A stretch of 64,000 nt of DNA from Caryophanales bacterium UBA4951 (GTDB lineage Bacteria; Bacillota_I; Bacilli_A; RFN20; CAG-826): NCBI GenBank assembly GCA_002397465.1, contig DHAP01000001.1, forward strand, positions 13,384-77,383. Direction: 5' to 3'. Under the pieces are notes generated by a model. The model did no database searches. It was not told where the DNA came from and saw only the letters and a program-made list of their open reading frames with translations. Position numbers and translations under genes: made by a program. Shown here one piece after another: positions 1 to 8,806 of this stretch (positions within the stretch are counted from its first letter, which is position 1; every line of letters begins with the position of its first letter).

Positions 1-1328
1 AAAATGTCCTGTAAGGCAAAGATGGCGTATTTGGCTTTGAGGGACATCTCATAGTTAATGAACCTCTCATTGATGTTTCCTTTCGGGAACTGCCTGATAT
101 CCAGGGCCCGATCCCATTCGCTTTGATCCTTAAGCGGCAAAGCCTGATAGAAAGCCTTGGGAGGCTGATTGTCATGAGTCCCTAGATAGGCGACCATGTT
201 CTCACGGTCATAACCGTTCTTATGGGCTATCTCAGCATCGAAGAAAGTGAATTCGATGACGTTCATGCCTGGGAAATTATAATGGTCACGCAACGTCAGA
301 ACCTCAGGCCTTAAATCACCCAAATCCTCAGCGATTATCTCAAGATTCGGGACCTTACGTAAGAAAGTGTCGAAGAACTTGTATCCTGGGGCTTCAATCC
401 AACTGCCTTCAATCGCGGTTGGACAAGAAGCAGGAATCTTCCAATAAGTGTCAAAAGCCCTGAAATGATCCAATCTGATGATGTCATACAAGGATCCATT
501 AAGTTTCAAGCGGTTGATGATGAAGCTGAAATCCCTTCTTTCAAGTTCATCCCAGTCATAAATCGGGTTGCCCCACCTTTGGCCGGTCGCAGAGAAATAA
601 TCAGGCGGAACGCCCGCAATCCAAAGAGGCTGTTTGGTTTTTTTATCGAGCAAGAAGCACCCTTGGTTGGCCCACACATCGCAAGAATCGTAGCCAACGT
701 AGAAAGGGACGTCTCCAACGATTTTGATGCCTTTGGAGTTTGCGTACGAATGCAAGGCATCCCATTCCTCATAAAGGGTTTTCTGGAGCCAAACTTCATA
801 AGTAGATAGAACTTTTTCTTCGGCAGTAAGAGGTTTTTCTCGTTCAATCATCGCCTGCTGCTCTTTGCTCCAGTTATCCCAACTCCGCAAATCGTTCCTT
901 CGCTTGTTCATCATGAAGATAGACCAATCGTTAACCCACGGGTGGGAGGAGACAAACGAATTCAGACAGTTCGGGTCTTTCTTCATCTCGTTGGAAAAAG
1001 CCTCTTTCAAATAAGGCTCCTTGAATTTCCTGATGTCCTCATAAAGGACTTTTGAGGCGAACTCGTTATATGAAGGGGCTTTTTTGATGAGTCCTTTTGC
1101 GGATAAAGAATCCAAATCGGCATAAAGCTCATCGAGGGCGAAAGAGGAAAACGGTTGATAGGGAGAATGCCCATAGCCCAGAGGGTTTAATGGTAAGATC
1201 TGCCATAAGTGAAAGCCGGAATCAGCGAGTATATCGACGAATTCCTTGCTTTTTTCACCAAAATCGCCGATTCCGAATCTGGACGGAAGGGCACTGACTG
1301 GCATCAAAACACCTGAGCATCTGTTCAT
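1..1328 (-). CDS. malQ: 4-alpha-glucanotransferase (amylomaltase), 3' end cut by window edge
   Basis: About 442 codons are visible and the frame is still open at base 1. The start at 1328 has an AAAGGAG site 7 nt upstream. GH77 hallmarks are present: SPYQPFSSFA near residue 55, RLDHFRAF with the nucleophile Asp, AEDLG with the acid/base Glu and GTHDN with the third carboxylate. GH77 enzymes are usually near 490-510 residues, so only the C-terminal tail is missing. The enzyme disproportionates maltodextrins in the cytosol. It is the last visible gene of the galactose operon, 12 bp after galK, so galactoside and maltodextrin use are probably expressed together. Confidence 0.93.
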   Translation of the reverse strand, partial: MNRCSGVLMPVSALPSRFGIGDFGEKSKEFVDILADSGFHLWQILPLNPLGYGHSPYQPFSSFALDELYADLDSLSAKGLIKKAPSYNEFASKVLYEDIRKFKEPYLKEAFSNEMKKDPNCLNSFVSSHPWVNDWSIFMMNKRRNDLRSWDNWSKEQQAMIEREKPLTAEEKVLSTYEVWLQKTLYEEWDALHSYANSKGIKIVGDVPFYVGYDSCDVWANQGCFLLDKKTKQPLWIAGVPPDYFSATGQRWGNPIYDWDELERRDFSFIINRLKLNGSLYDIIRLDHFRAFDTYWKIPASCPTAIEGSWIEAPGYKFFDTFLRKVPNLEIIAEDLGDLRPEVLTLRDHYNFPGMNVIEFTFFDAEIAHKNGYDRENMVAYLGTHDNQPPKAFYQALPLKDQSEWDRALDIRQFPKGNINERFINYEMSLKAKYAIFALQDI

Positions 1329-1340
1329 TCTCGTTCTCCT

Positions 1341-2525
1341 TTATCTAACTTTGTGGGCGCCTTGAGAAGGAATCCCGACTTCCACCACTTTCTCGGCGCC
1401 ATAATAAGCGCTCATGAGCTTCATGAAGGCCTCGTATTCTTTTTCGGGGACGATGTTCAAAGTTGTCCCGACCAGACCTCCGCCCATGACGCGTGAGCTT
1501 CCTTCCTTTAAGACTTCGTTGGCTCTATTGACTGCTTCTAGAGGAGAGCCCTCGTAATGTCCGGGAACCATGACGTTGTGCAACAAAGAAGCCTGCGAAA
1601 GCTGGGTTTCCCTTTCCATTTCCAAAACGAGAGGGAAGTTGCCTTCCTCAAAGGCCTCTTTGCAGCGGATCGTTCTTTCGTCTTCCCCAAAGAAATGAAG
1701 GGCCCTTTGTCTTTGCCTTTCGTTGATCTCGGGGTTAGCGGCGTATATCTTCTTGTAAAATTCTTTATGGCTCACTTCTTCGAGAACCTCTTTCCCGAAA
1801 ATCGTTTTGGCCACGTGTTTCATGTCTAAAGGCATCTCGCTATAAAGATCGCTTAGTCCAGCATGAGAGGCGCCTGGGTTCACCAAGATGATGTGCATAT
1901 CCCATTTCGGATACGGCATTGGAGTCACTTTGACGGCAGAAAAATCGCTGAAATCCAAGAACTGGATTCCGCCGAAAGAGGAACCGCATTGGTCGAGAAG
2001 CCCTGAGGCTTTCCCAAAATAAACGTTTTCGGCGTGCTGGCCGGCTTTGGCTAGATCAAGGCGCGAAATCTTGTCATCGTTATAAAGAGAATTGATGACT
2101 TCCGCGATAAAGAGCTCATAAGCAGCCGAGCTGGAAACGCCGGCGCCGGAGAAGATGTCGCTATTGATAGCGGCCCTGAAGCCCCCGACTTTATAGCCCT
2201 TTTCCTTCAACGCGGAGAGGACGCCCCTCGTCAAGGAGATGGATGTCCCTTTTTCGCTTTCTTTCATCGAAAGATCGTTTGAAGGGAAGACAAAAGTGCC
2301 ATACCCATCGCTCGAAATGCTGACGAAGCCATCATTGGTCTTCTTGACGGCTCCTTTGATTCCCAAGGAGCAGCCAGCCACTAAGCAATGGCCATGCTGA
2401 TGGTCGGTGTGATTGCCTAAGATTTCCAAACGTCCATAGGAGATGAAGCGATGTTCGCTTTCATCATGATAGTTTTTCCTATAAAGAGCCTCAGCTCTCA
2501 AGAAATCCTCTTCTTCCTTATTCAT
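1341..2525 (-). CDS. galK: galactokinase
   Basis: 394 residues, normal for the family. The galactokinase signature GRLEILGNHTDHQHG lies near residues 28-42, the GHMP ATP-binding motif SGAGVSSSAAYE near 126-137, the catalytic Asp region SGLLDQCGSSFGG near 174, and the C-terminal GHMP motif SRVMGGGLVGTT near 345. It phosphorylates galactose to galactose-1-phosphate in the Leloir pathway. Its start overlaps the end of galT by 8 bp, so translation is probably coupled, and its product is the substrate of GalT. No galE is seen in the window. Confidence 0.95.
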   Translation of the reverse strand: MNKEEEDFLRAEALYRKNYHDESEHRFISYGRLEILGNHTDHQHGHCLVAGCSLGIKGAVKKTNDGFVSISSDGYGTFVFPSNDLSMKESEKGTSISLTRGVLSALKEKGYKVGGFRAAINSDIFSGAGVSSSAAYELFIAEVINSLYNDDKISRLDLAKAGQHAENVYFGKASGLLDQCGSSFGGIQFLDFSDFSAVKVTPMPYPKWDMHIILVNPGASHAGLSDLYSEMPLDMKHVAKTIFGKEVLEEVSHKEFYKKIYAANPEINERQRQRALHFFGEDERTIRCKEAFEEGNFPLVLEMERETQLSQASLLHNVMVPGHYEGSPLEAVNRANEVLKEGSSRVMGGGLVGTTLNIVPEKEYEAFMKLMSAYYGAEKVVEVGIPSQGAHKVR

Positions 2526-4002
2526 GGAATGTCTCCTTTATGAATTTATGAAGGCCTTCTTGGCCCTTTTCATCATCTTTGTAAACGGCGACGTTCTTAA
2601 GAATGCCCTGACAGACTTTGTTGATGTAGGCCTCACTGGTCTCGTGGGTGGCTTTCATCTCGTCGATCATCCCCTCGAAAGAAACGAGGTCTGGGTATTT
2701 GGCGAGATAATCTTTTTTATCCATCGAGACGGCTTCCTCGACTTCGGCGCTCTCACGCTTCAAACGAGCCGGAAGGATAAACAATCCGGCGGCCTCGATC
2801 AGGCCGATGCCTTCTTTTTTGATGTGATGATATTCTGGATGTGCATGGAAGATGCCGTCTGGATAAGCCTTGCTGCAACGATTGTTACGCAAGACAAGAT
2901 AGACGGCATATTGGCCATCGATCTTTCTCATGAAAGGCGTGACAGTCGAATGGTTGCCATCCGAGTCATCGCTGATGATCTCATTGTCAGGATCGCTATA
3001 GTGTCTCCATTTGTCGATCACTTTGGTGCCTAAGGACAAGACGTCATCCTTGTCGGAGCCCATGATCTTGATGGACGTCACATAGAAGTCAAGGATTGAG
3101 ACCTTGCTTCCCTTTTTGCTTGTATAGACGGTTTCCTTGTCCTTGCTGATCAACAAAGGAAGCAGATGCCCGCCGCCTTGGAAATGCTCATGGTTCAAAA
3201 TCGATCCGCCCACAATCGGAAGATCGCTGTTGGAGCCGATGAAGAAATGCGGGAATTGGTCGACGAAGTCGCCAAAAGCTTTAAGCGTCTCACCCGATAT
3301 TTTCATCGGAACATGCTTCTTATAAAAGACGATGCAGTGATGAGAATAATAGACATAAGGCGAATATTGCATGAACCAGTCTTCGCCGTTTAGCTTAAGC
3401 GGGACGAAACGGATGTTCTCTCGGGCTGGGTGGCTGTCGGTGCCCTCAAATCCGATGTTTTCCTCGCATAAGAGGCATTTAGGATAAGTGACGGCAACGT
3501 TTTTGCTCAATAGTTTGGCGATGTCTTTGTTGTTCTTCTCAGGCTTGGAAAGGTTGATTGAAATCTCCAAGTCATCGCCATGATCGTATTTGGCGACCCA
3601 ATGGATGTTTTTGTCGACTTTGCTCTTGGCGATATAGTCGTTTTTGATCGAAAGGTCATAAAGATACTCGGTCGCTTTTTCTGGGCTTTCTTTGTCCAAA
3701 GAAGCGAATTTTTCATCGACTTGGCTCGGCGTCGGGCTTAATAAGCCCATCACGTAGGTGGCTTTTCTTTGGCTTTCGCCTGGCCCCATACCCGATGAAA
3801 CAAGATCTTCGGTCAAGGAATCGACGATTGGGTCCGGCAAAGAATAGGCGGCGATTTTCTTTTCGTCTATTTCGCCTTGATAAGGTTCTTTCAAGCCGAA
3901 CTCGTGGAGAAGGAAATTCTGGAAATAAATGGCGTCCTCGTCTTTTAGGCCCAAATGGCTTTTGGCGTAGGCAATCGCTTCTTTAAGAGTCTTTTCTATC
4001 AT
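2518..4002 (-). CDS. galT: UDP-glucose--hexose-1-phosphate uridylyltransferase, class II (Firmicutes) type
   Basis: 494 residues, the length of the Lactobacillus/Bacillus-type GalT rather than the ~350-residue E. coli type. The active-site segment GGSILNHEHFQGGGH lies near residues 262-276 and carries the HxH-type nucleophilic histidines. PDGIFHAHPEYHHIKKEGIGLIEA, shown here only by position (about residues 378-401), is the other conserved block. It transfers UMP from UDP-glucose to galactose-1-phosphate. It lies 2 bp after galM and overlaps galK by 8 bp. Confidence 0.94.
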   Translation of the reverse strand: MIEKTLKEAIAYAKSHLGLKDEDAIYFQNFLLHEFGLKEPYQGEIDEKKIAAYSLPDPIVDSLTEDLVSSGMGPGESQRKATYVMGLLSPTPSQVDEKFASLDKESPEKATEYLYDLSIKNDYIAKSKVDKNIHWVAKYDHGDDLEISINLSKPEKNNKDIAKLLSKNVAVTYPKCLLCEENIGFEGTDSHPARENIRFVPLKLNGEDWFMQYSPYVYYSHHCIVFYKKHVPMKISGETLKAFGDFVDQFPHFFIGSNSDLPIVGGSILNHEHFQGGGHLLPLLISKDKETVYTSKKGSKVSILDFYVTSIKIMGSDKDDVLSLGTKVIDKWRHYSDPDNEIISDDSDGNHSTVTPFMRKIDGQYAVYLVLRNNRCSKAYPDGIFHAHPEYHHIKKEGIGLIEAAGLFILPARLKRESAEVEEAVSMDKKDYLAKYPDLVSFEGMIDEMKATHETSEAYINKVCQGILKNVAVYKDDEKGQEGLHKFIKETFHE

Positions 4003-4004
4003 CT

Positions 4005-5003
4005 TTATTCTCCTTTTTTCTTGAAAATATATTCGATGAAATCGCTCTTCGGCGTGTCGGAAATCACGCTCATGGAATGGAAGTCCCCCGGCTTATAAAC
4101 CGGTTCGATAGCAAGCCCTGAATGGAGCTTCGTCTTCTTTCCGCTGACGAGCTCCTCTCCAATATGGGGATAGTTGTAGCTATAGATCTGAGCAGCTGGC
4201 AAAGAAGTCTTGATGTCCATGACGTAGTCTTGGCTTTCCATCCTGATTTGCGTTTCTTCGGCATTTGCTTCTTTAAAAAGGAAACAATGGTCGTATCCGA
4301 GGGTCCTTATGGATGTGAGATAAGGATCGTCGATGTCTTTGCCAATCTCTTTGGGAGTGGAAAAATCTAGGCATGATGGGCTCTTTTTGAAGCCCAAAGG
4401 AATCAATTCCTTATCATAGGACATGGTCTCGTCGCTATTGACGAATAAAAGCTGTTTCTCAACGTCATCCTCCCCGCCGAGGTTGAAATAGGCATGGCAG
4501 GTCAAATTAAGCGGCGTCTCGCTCTTGCTCTTGGCAAGGTAGACGATTTTGAAGCTTGGCTCATCTTCTTTGACGATATATCTGACTCTCAGGGCAATTT
4601 CGCCGGGGAATCCCATATCGCCGGCTGGGCTGACTAGATAATAATCAACAGCCACTGAATCGCCGAGATGAACGACGTCCATCTTGAAATGGCGGAAGGA
4701 GAATCCTTCTTTGCCGCCATGAAGGGTGTTCTCCCCCTCATTGACGCTTAGCTGATATTCGTTGCCTAGATAATTCAAGCGTCCTTTGGAAAGCCTTCCG
4801 GCGATGCGGCCCACGGTTTTTCCAAAGTAAGTGTCTTCGTTGAGCCAGCTCTTTTTGTCGGTCGGTGCCACATTCATGCTCTTTCCATCGTAAAAGATGG
4901 AATAGATGCCGGCCCCGTAATCGCAAAGCGTGAGTTTCAGGCCGGCTGAGTTCGTCAGAGTGATGAAGCTGGCGTTTTCTTTTTCGACGTTCTCGATGAT
5001 CAT
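4005..5003 (-). CDS. galM: aldose 1-epimerase (mutarotase)
   Basis: 332 residues. Recognised from the fold signature: GRIAGRLSKGRL near residue 65, NTLHGGKEGFSFRHF near 92 with the conserved His, and LTCHAYFNLGG near 168 containing the catalytic His, followed by a C-terminal acidic segment LAIEPVYKPGDFH. It interconverts alpha- and beta-galactose so that GalK, which needs the alpha form, is supplied. The ATG overlaps the upstream dehydrogenase stop by 4 bp (ATGA), and galT follows after 2 bp. Confidence 0.9.
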   Translation of the reverse strand: MIIENVEKENASFITLTNSAGLKLTLCDYGAGIYSIFYDGKSMNVAPTDKKSWLNEDTYFGKTVGRIAGRLSKGRLNYLGNEYQLSVNEGENTLHGGKEGFSFRHFKMDVVHLGDSVAVDYYLVSPAGDMGFPGEIALRVRYIVKEDEPSFKIVYLAKSKSETPLNLTCHAYFNLGGEDDVEKQLLFVNSDETMSYDKELIPLGFKKSPSCLDFSTPKEIGKDIDDPYLTSIRTLGYDHCFLFKEANAEETQIRMESQDYVMDIKTSLPAAQIYSYNYPHIGEELVSGKKTKLHSGLAIEPVYKPGDFHSMSVISDTPKSDFIEYIFKKKGE

Positions 5004-6214
5004 TGTGGATCTATCTCCTTATAGATTTCGATAAGCTCGTTCTTGTTCATTTCTTTAGGCACCGGGTAAAGAGGGTTGGCCTCTTTGTTTGCCCTGGCCG
5101 CCAATAAAGAAATGTCTTCTGGTTTGATGAGATGGTCGAAGCTCTTTGGAATGCCCATCTTCTCGTTCATGTCTTCGATCCAAGCGATGAAGGCAACGGC
5201 CTTTTCATGGGTTGACGCTCCGCTCTTGGTGAGGGTGATGGCATCAGAAAGCCTGGCCAAAGCTTTTTCGGCCTTTACCCCATAGGCTTTAAGGACATAA
5301 GGAAGGATGATGGCATTTGCCAAACCATGTGGCACGTTATATTCGCCGCCTAAGGAATGGGCGATCGCGTGGACATATCCGACATAGCTTCTTGTGAAGG
5401 AGACGCCGGCCAAATAAGCCGCCCGTTGCATGTTGCTTCGTGGAGCCTCGTCCTCGGGATTGCTATAAAAAGCATAGAGATTGTCGGAGATAAGCCTGAC
5501 CGCCTCGATGGCGTAGCTTCTGGTTTTCTTTGTCAAAGAATGGCCAATGTAGCTCTCAACGGCATGCGTCAAAGCATCCATTCCCGTCGAAGAAATGATC
5601 TTTTTTGGCAATTTCTTCAGCAAAGAAGAATCCAAAACGGCCACTGCCGGAATGAGCTTAGGATCCTCGATTGCGAATTTCTCATGTGTCTTGGAATTGA
5701 CGACCACAGCCGCCAAAGTGGCTTCGCTGCCGGTCCCGGCTGTCGTCGGAATGGCGATGAGCAAAGGAAGACGTTTTCTTACCTTGAGGATGCCACGCAT
5801 CTTCGAAAGGGACTTCTTGGGATTGCTCATGAGGGCGCCGACGGCTTTGCCGACATCCATGCTGGAACCACCGCCGATGGCGATGATCGAATCGCAGTTG
5901 TTCTTTTTGGCCATCGCAAAGGCTTCGTTGATGCAGTCAAAAGTCGGGTTGGCCACCACGTCTTTGTAAACTATGTAAGTGAGGCTTTCTTCGTCGAGTT
6001 TCTTAAGAAGCGGGTCGCATAGCCCAAGCGAGTAGATGCCAGGATCGGTGACGATCAAAGGACGAGAGAAGCCTTTTTTATGAAGGTAGGCCGGTATTTT
6101 GGCGCTGGCGCCTTCGCCTTGGATGACCTCTGGTTCTTTGAATGAAAGGAAGTAAGAGGCAAAGTTGATGATTTTTTGATAGAGGCGGCAATAGCCGCGG
6201 ACAAAGAAATTCAT
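5000..6214 (-). CDS. iron-containing (group III) alcohol dehydrogenase
   Basis: 404 residues. The NAD(P)-binding GGGSSMDVGKAVG is near residue 113, TTAGTGSEAT near 156, then the metal-binding block with DALTHAVES near 212, YVHAIAHSLGG near 278 and NVPHGLANA near 291. These supply the Asp and His ligands of the Fe-ADH family. Substrate is not readable from sequence; ethanol/aldehyde, lactaldehyde or butanol dehydrogenases all share this pattern. It sits inside the galactose operon, so a role in removing reducing equivalents during sugar fermentation is plausible but inferred. The N-terminal ~25 residues are hydrophobic/basic and unlike the catalytic core. Confidence 0.85.
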   Translation of the reverse strand: MNFFVRGYCRLYQKIINFASYFLSFKEPEVIQGEGASAKIPAYLHKKGFSRPLIVTDPGIYSLGLCDPLLKKLDEESLTYIVYKDVVANPTFDCINEAFAMAKKNNCDSIIAIGGGSSMDVGKAVGALMSNPKKSLSKMRGILKVRKRLPLLIAIPTTAGTGSEATLAAVVVNSKTHEKFAIEDPKLIPAVAVLDSSLLKKLPKKIISSTGMDALTHAVESYIGHSLTKKTRSYAIEAVRLISDNLYAFYSNPEDEAPRSNMQRAAYLAGVSFTRSYVGYVHAIAHSLGGEYNVPHGLANAIILPYVLKAYGVKAEKALARLSDAITLTKSGASTHEKAVAFIAWIEDMNEKMGIPKSFDHLIKPEDISLLAARANKEANPLYPVPKEMNKNELIEIYKEIDPQ

Positions 6215-6232
6215 TGTGTTATCCCTCTTACT

Positions 6233-7795
6233 CTATAATAGCGGCCCTACCAAGCGCAATAAAGTCCATAAGACGAATCTTTTCTTTCTCCATTTCTTCC
6301 ATTCATCGAAGCTCACTTCATGAGAAACCCCGATTGTGTCTAAGAAATCTTGTTTCATTGTCCCGATTGCCCGGTTCTTCGCCAAGAAAGTTCCGCACTC
6401 AAGGTGGAGGTAAAGGCTTCGATAGTCCATGTTTATCGTCCCCTCAGTCGCCATCGTGTCATCAACGATGACCATCTTCTGATGGACGAAGCCAGGAGTG
6501 TACTCATAGATTTTGACGCCGGCCTGAAGCAAAGGCCCATAGTTGCTCTTGGTGAGCTGGAAGACGAGTTTCTTATCAGGGACGCCCGGAACCAATATTC
6601 TCACGTCGGTCCCCTGCAAAGCCGCGATTCTTATGGCCTCGCGGAGCTTTTCGTCCAAGATGAGATACGGAGTCGAGATATAAGCGTAATTAGTGGCCTT
6701 GCCCATGATCGAGAGATAAACGCCCTCGCCGACCTCTTCATTCGAATACGGCATGGCGCCATATGGCTGAACGAAGCCATCGCTCACTGGGAAGCCGCCA
6801 TCTTCATCGATGTAGGTCTCTGGGCGGTAATGGTCATAGTTGATCTTTTCTTTCGGCTCAAATGAGGTAACCCAGTTAGAGAGGAAAAGAAGGGTGAAGC
6901 CATAGACGGCCTTGCCTTTGATCATGATGGAATTGTCTTTCCAATGGCCATGTTTTTGGACGTGGTTGATGTACTCGTCGGCCAGGTTGATGCCGCCCGT
7001 GAAGCAAGTGTGCCCATCGATGACCATGATCTTTCGGTGGTCACGGTTGTTCATTCGGACGTCGAGGACTGGTTTGATCTTGGCGAATGAATAGGCTTTT
7101 ATCCCGTATTCGCGGAGTCTCTTGTAGTAATGGACTGGGGTCGAGCCAAGATTGCCGACGTCATCGTAAACGACGCGGACGTCGACTCCCTCTTTGACTT
7201 TCTCTTTGAGAATCGAAAGGATCGAATCCCAGAATAAGCCAGGAGTAATGATGAAATATTCGATGAAGATATAGTGTTTGGCTTTTGAAAGCTCACGCAG
7301 CATCACCGGAAAAGCCACATCCCCCAAGGGGAAATACTCTACTTTGCTGTTTGTGTAGGCCCCTGATTCGGAGGCTTGCTCGATATAATGGGAGACATCG
7401 GCGGCGGCCGGGCATTCGGCCTCTAGTTTCCTTGCCGTTTCATCGGTCGTCGGATCGTGGGACAAAGCCGCATAATAACGAGCCAAGAAGCGACTTTCTT
7501 TTTTGGTTCTGATCTTATGGGCGAACATGATGTAGAAAATGAGCCCGAAGACAGGGAAGGCCGCCATCATGAAGAGCCAGACTATTTTGTATTCGTCACC
7601 AGAGTCATTATTGACCGCAAAGATTGCCACCGCGATGGAGACGAGCCATAAAGCCAAGAGAATCCAACCCCCAGCCGAGCTTTCCAAAAAGCCAGCCGTC
7701 AATAAATAAACGAAGGCGATCACCAGTCCTAACTCAACAAGGATGCTGAGGATGATGACCATCTTCTGCCAATAGCCGTTCTTGAACATTTTCAT
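6233..7795 (-). CDS. cls: cardiolipin synthase (phospholipase D family)
   Basis: 520 residues. Two hydrophobic segments in the first ~75 residues form the membrane anchor, followed by two HKD motifs: HRKIMVIDG near residue 256 and HQKMVIVDD near 434, each followed by the Gly/Ser block typical of bacterial Cls. It condenses two phosphatidylglycerols to cardiolipin at the membrane. It is the first gene of the operon that continues into alcohol dehydrogenase, galM, galT, galK and malQ; the gap to the next gene is 18 bp. No Shine-Dalgarno is seen. Instead TACAAT sits 7 nt before the ATG, suggesting a leaderless message. Confidence 0.92.
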   Translation of the reverse strand: MKMFKNGYWQKMVIILSILVELGLVIAFVYLLTAGFLESSAGGWILLALWLVSIAVAIFAVNNDSGDEYKIVWLFMMAAFPVFGLIFYIMFAHKIRTKKESRFLARYYAALSHDPTTDETARKLEAECPAAADVSHYIEQASESGAYTNSKVEYFPLGDVAFPVMLRELSKAKHYIFIEYFIITPGLFWDSILSILKEKVKEGVDVRVVYDDVGNLGSTPVHYYKRLREYGIKAYSFAKIKPVLDVRMNNRDHRKIMVIDGHTCFTGGINLADEYINHVQKHGHWKDNSIMIKGKAVYGFTLLFLSNWVTSFEPKEKINYDHYRPETYIDEDGGFPVSDGFVQPYGAMPYSNEEVGEGVYLSIMGKATNYAYISTPYLILDEKLREAIRIAALQGTDVRILVPGVPDKKLVFQLTKSNYGPLLQAGVKIYEYTPGFVHQKMVIVDDTMATEGTINMDYRSLYLHLECGTFLAKNRAIGTMKQDFLDTIGVSHEVSFDEWKKWRKKRFVLWTLLRLVGPLL

Positions 7796-7812
7796 CGCGC
7801 CTATTGTATACG

Positions 7813-7836
7813 AAAAAGAGCCTATTTTATAGGCTC
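7813..7836 (-). terminator. Rho-independent terminator after the zinc-phospholipase-like gene
   Basis: On the minus strand a 7-bp perfect stem (GAGCCTA/TAGGCTC) with a 5-nt loop is followed by TTTTT. It lies 20 bp after the stop of the gene at 7857 and directly upstream of cls, so it separates the two transcription units. Confidence 0.85.
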
Positions 7837-7856
7837 ATGGTTTAATTTGAGAAAAC

Positions 7857-8804
7857 TTATCCCCAGATGGAGTCCATATGGGTCCTTTTGGCCCCGATCT
7901 GACCCCCGTCATGGTTCCGGTTATCGACGAATTCATGAAGCTTATCAACGATCGGAAGGCCTTTTTCGCCTTCTTCAAGAGTTGGAAGAAGCGACTCATA
8001 ATCTTCCAAAGCCTTGTCGAAGAGTTCCATGAAACTCTCGTTATGGATCTTGCCAGTCGAGGCATCGGGCCAGCCAGTTTTCTTTTCGTTAAGGAAATCA
8101 AGGGAGGCGTGCTCTGCTGGGATCTTGCTCGGGAAGTTCATGGCGAAAGGCAAAGAGTTCTCGCCCATTATCTTCTTAAGAAGCCATCTCTTGAATGAGT
8201 GGTTCACGTTAACGAACTTCTCGATCGACATGTAGTCTTTGACTCCGAAATAGAAACTGTCCGGACTGATCGCGGGGTTCTTGAGCGTTTGGAGGTTGAC
8301 CTCATACCACATCCTGGATATCTCTTTCAGTTCTTTTGAAGGAACCTTGAGATATTTATAGCAGGAATAGGTGAATGTGTCCTCGTTTTTGCCGATCTCC
8401 ATGTCGAGATAGGTCTCAAACAAACAATGGAGGGCGGCGTACTTCTTCTCATCTTCTTTTTTAAGGGCGAATCCAGACCTTGGGAAGATGTAGGCGTGGC
8501 ATGACCTATCAAGAGAATAATGAAGGAACAAGCCATGAATGTAGGAGATAAGGCTATCTTTATAAGATGATTTCAAAGCGTATTCGATGAGTTTGGAGTA
8601 GATGTCGCTCACATCGATGTGATGGAGGTCGCGTCCAAAGGAATCGACTCCTTTGACGTCTCTCCGTTTTTTCCAAGGAAGCTGCCCATAGAAGAAGAAG
8701 GGATCAGGTCCCTGTGAGCCTAACTCAAAGCACTCATCGGAATATTCCTTGCCTCTGGATAGAGCTTTTTTAGCGCATGTGTAGTGGGTTATGATGGCTG
8801 GCAT
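7857..8804 (-). CDS. zinc-dependent phospholipase C-like protein (PF00882 type), copy 1
   Basis: 315 residues. N-terminal THYTCAKKA, then GSQGPDPFFFYGQLPW near residue 30, LHHIDVSD near 60 and HGLFLHYSLDRSCHAY near 88. The HxxxD and following His match the metal-ligand pattern of the zinc phospholipase C/nuclease P1-like domain found in many uncharacterised Firmicutes proteins. There is no signal peptide, so it is probably cytosolic and true phospholipase activity is doubtful. It starts 2 bp after the MFS gene at 8807 and is likely co-transcribed with it. A clear paralogue lies at 35040-36020. Confidence 0.72.
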   Translation of the reverse strand: MPAIITHYTCAKKALSRGKEYSDECFELGSQGPDPFFFYGQLPWKKRRDVKGVDSFGRDLHHIDVSDIYSKLIEYALKSSYKDSLISYIHGLFLHYSLDRSCHAYIFPRSGFALKKEDEKKYAALHCLFETYLDMEIGKNEDTFTYSCYKYLKVPSKELKEISRMWYEVNLQTLKNPAISPDSFYFGVKDYMSIEKFVNVNHSFKRWLLKKIMGENSLPFAMNFPSKIPAEHASLDFLNEKKTGWPDASTGKIHNESFMELFDKALEDYESLLPTLEEGEKGLPIVDKLHEFVDNRNHDGGQIGAKRTHMDSIWG

Positions 8805-8806
8805 AT

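Noticed and set aside
5357..6022. Long plus-strand open frame (221 codons) opposite the alcohol dehydrogenase
   Set aside because: It lies wholly within a clear Fe-ADH gene on the other strand, has no family resemblance and no start signal. Similar long antisense frames (2524-3033, 13691-14386, 6350-6865) are the same artefact of codon bias.
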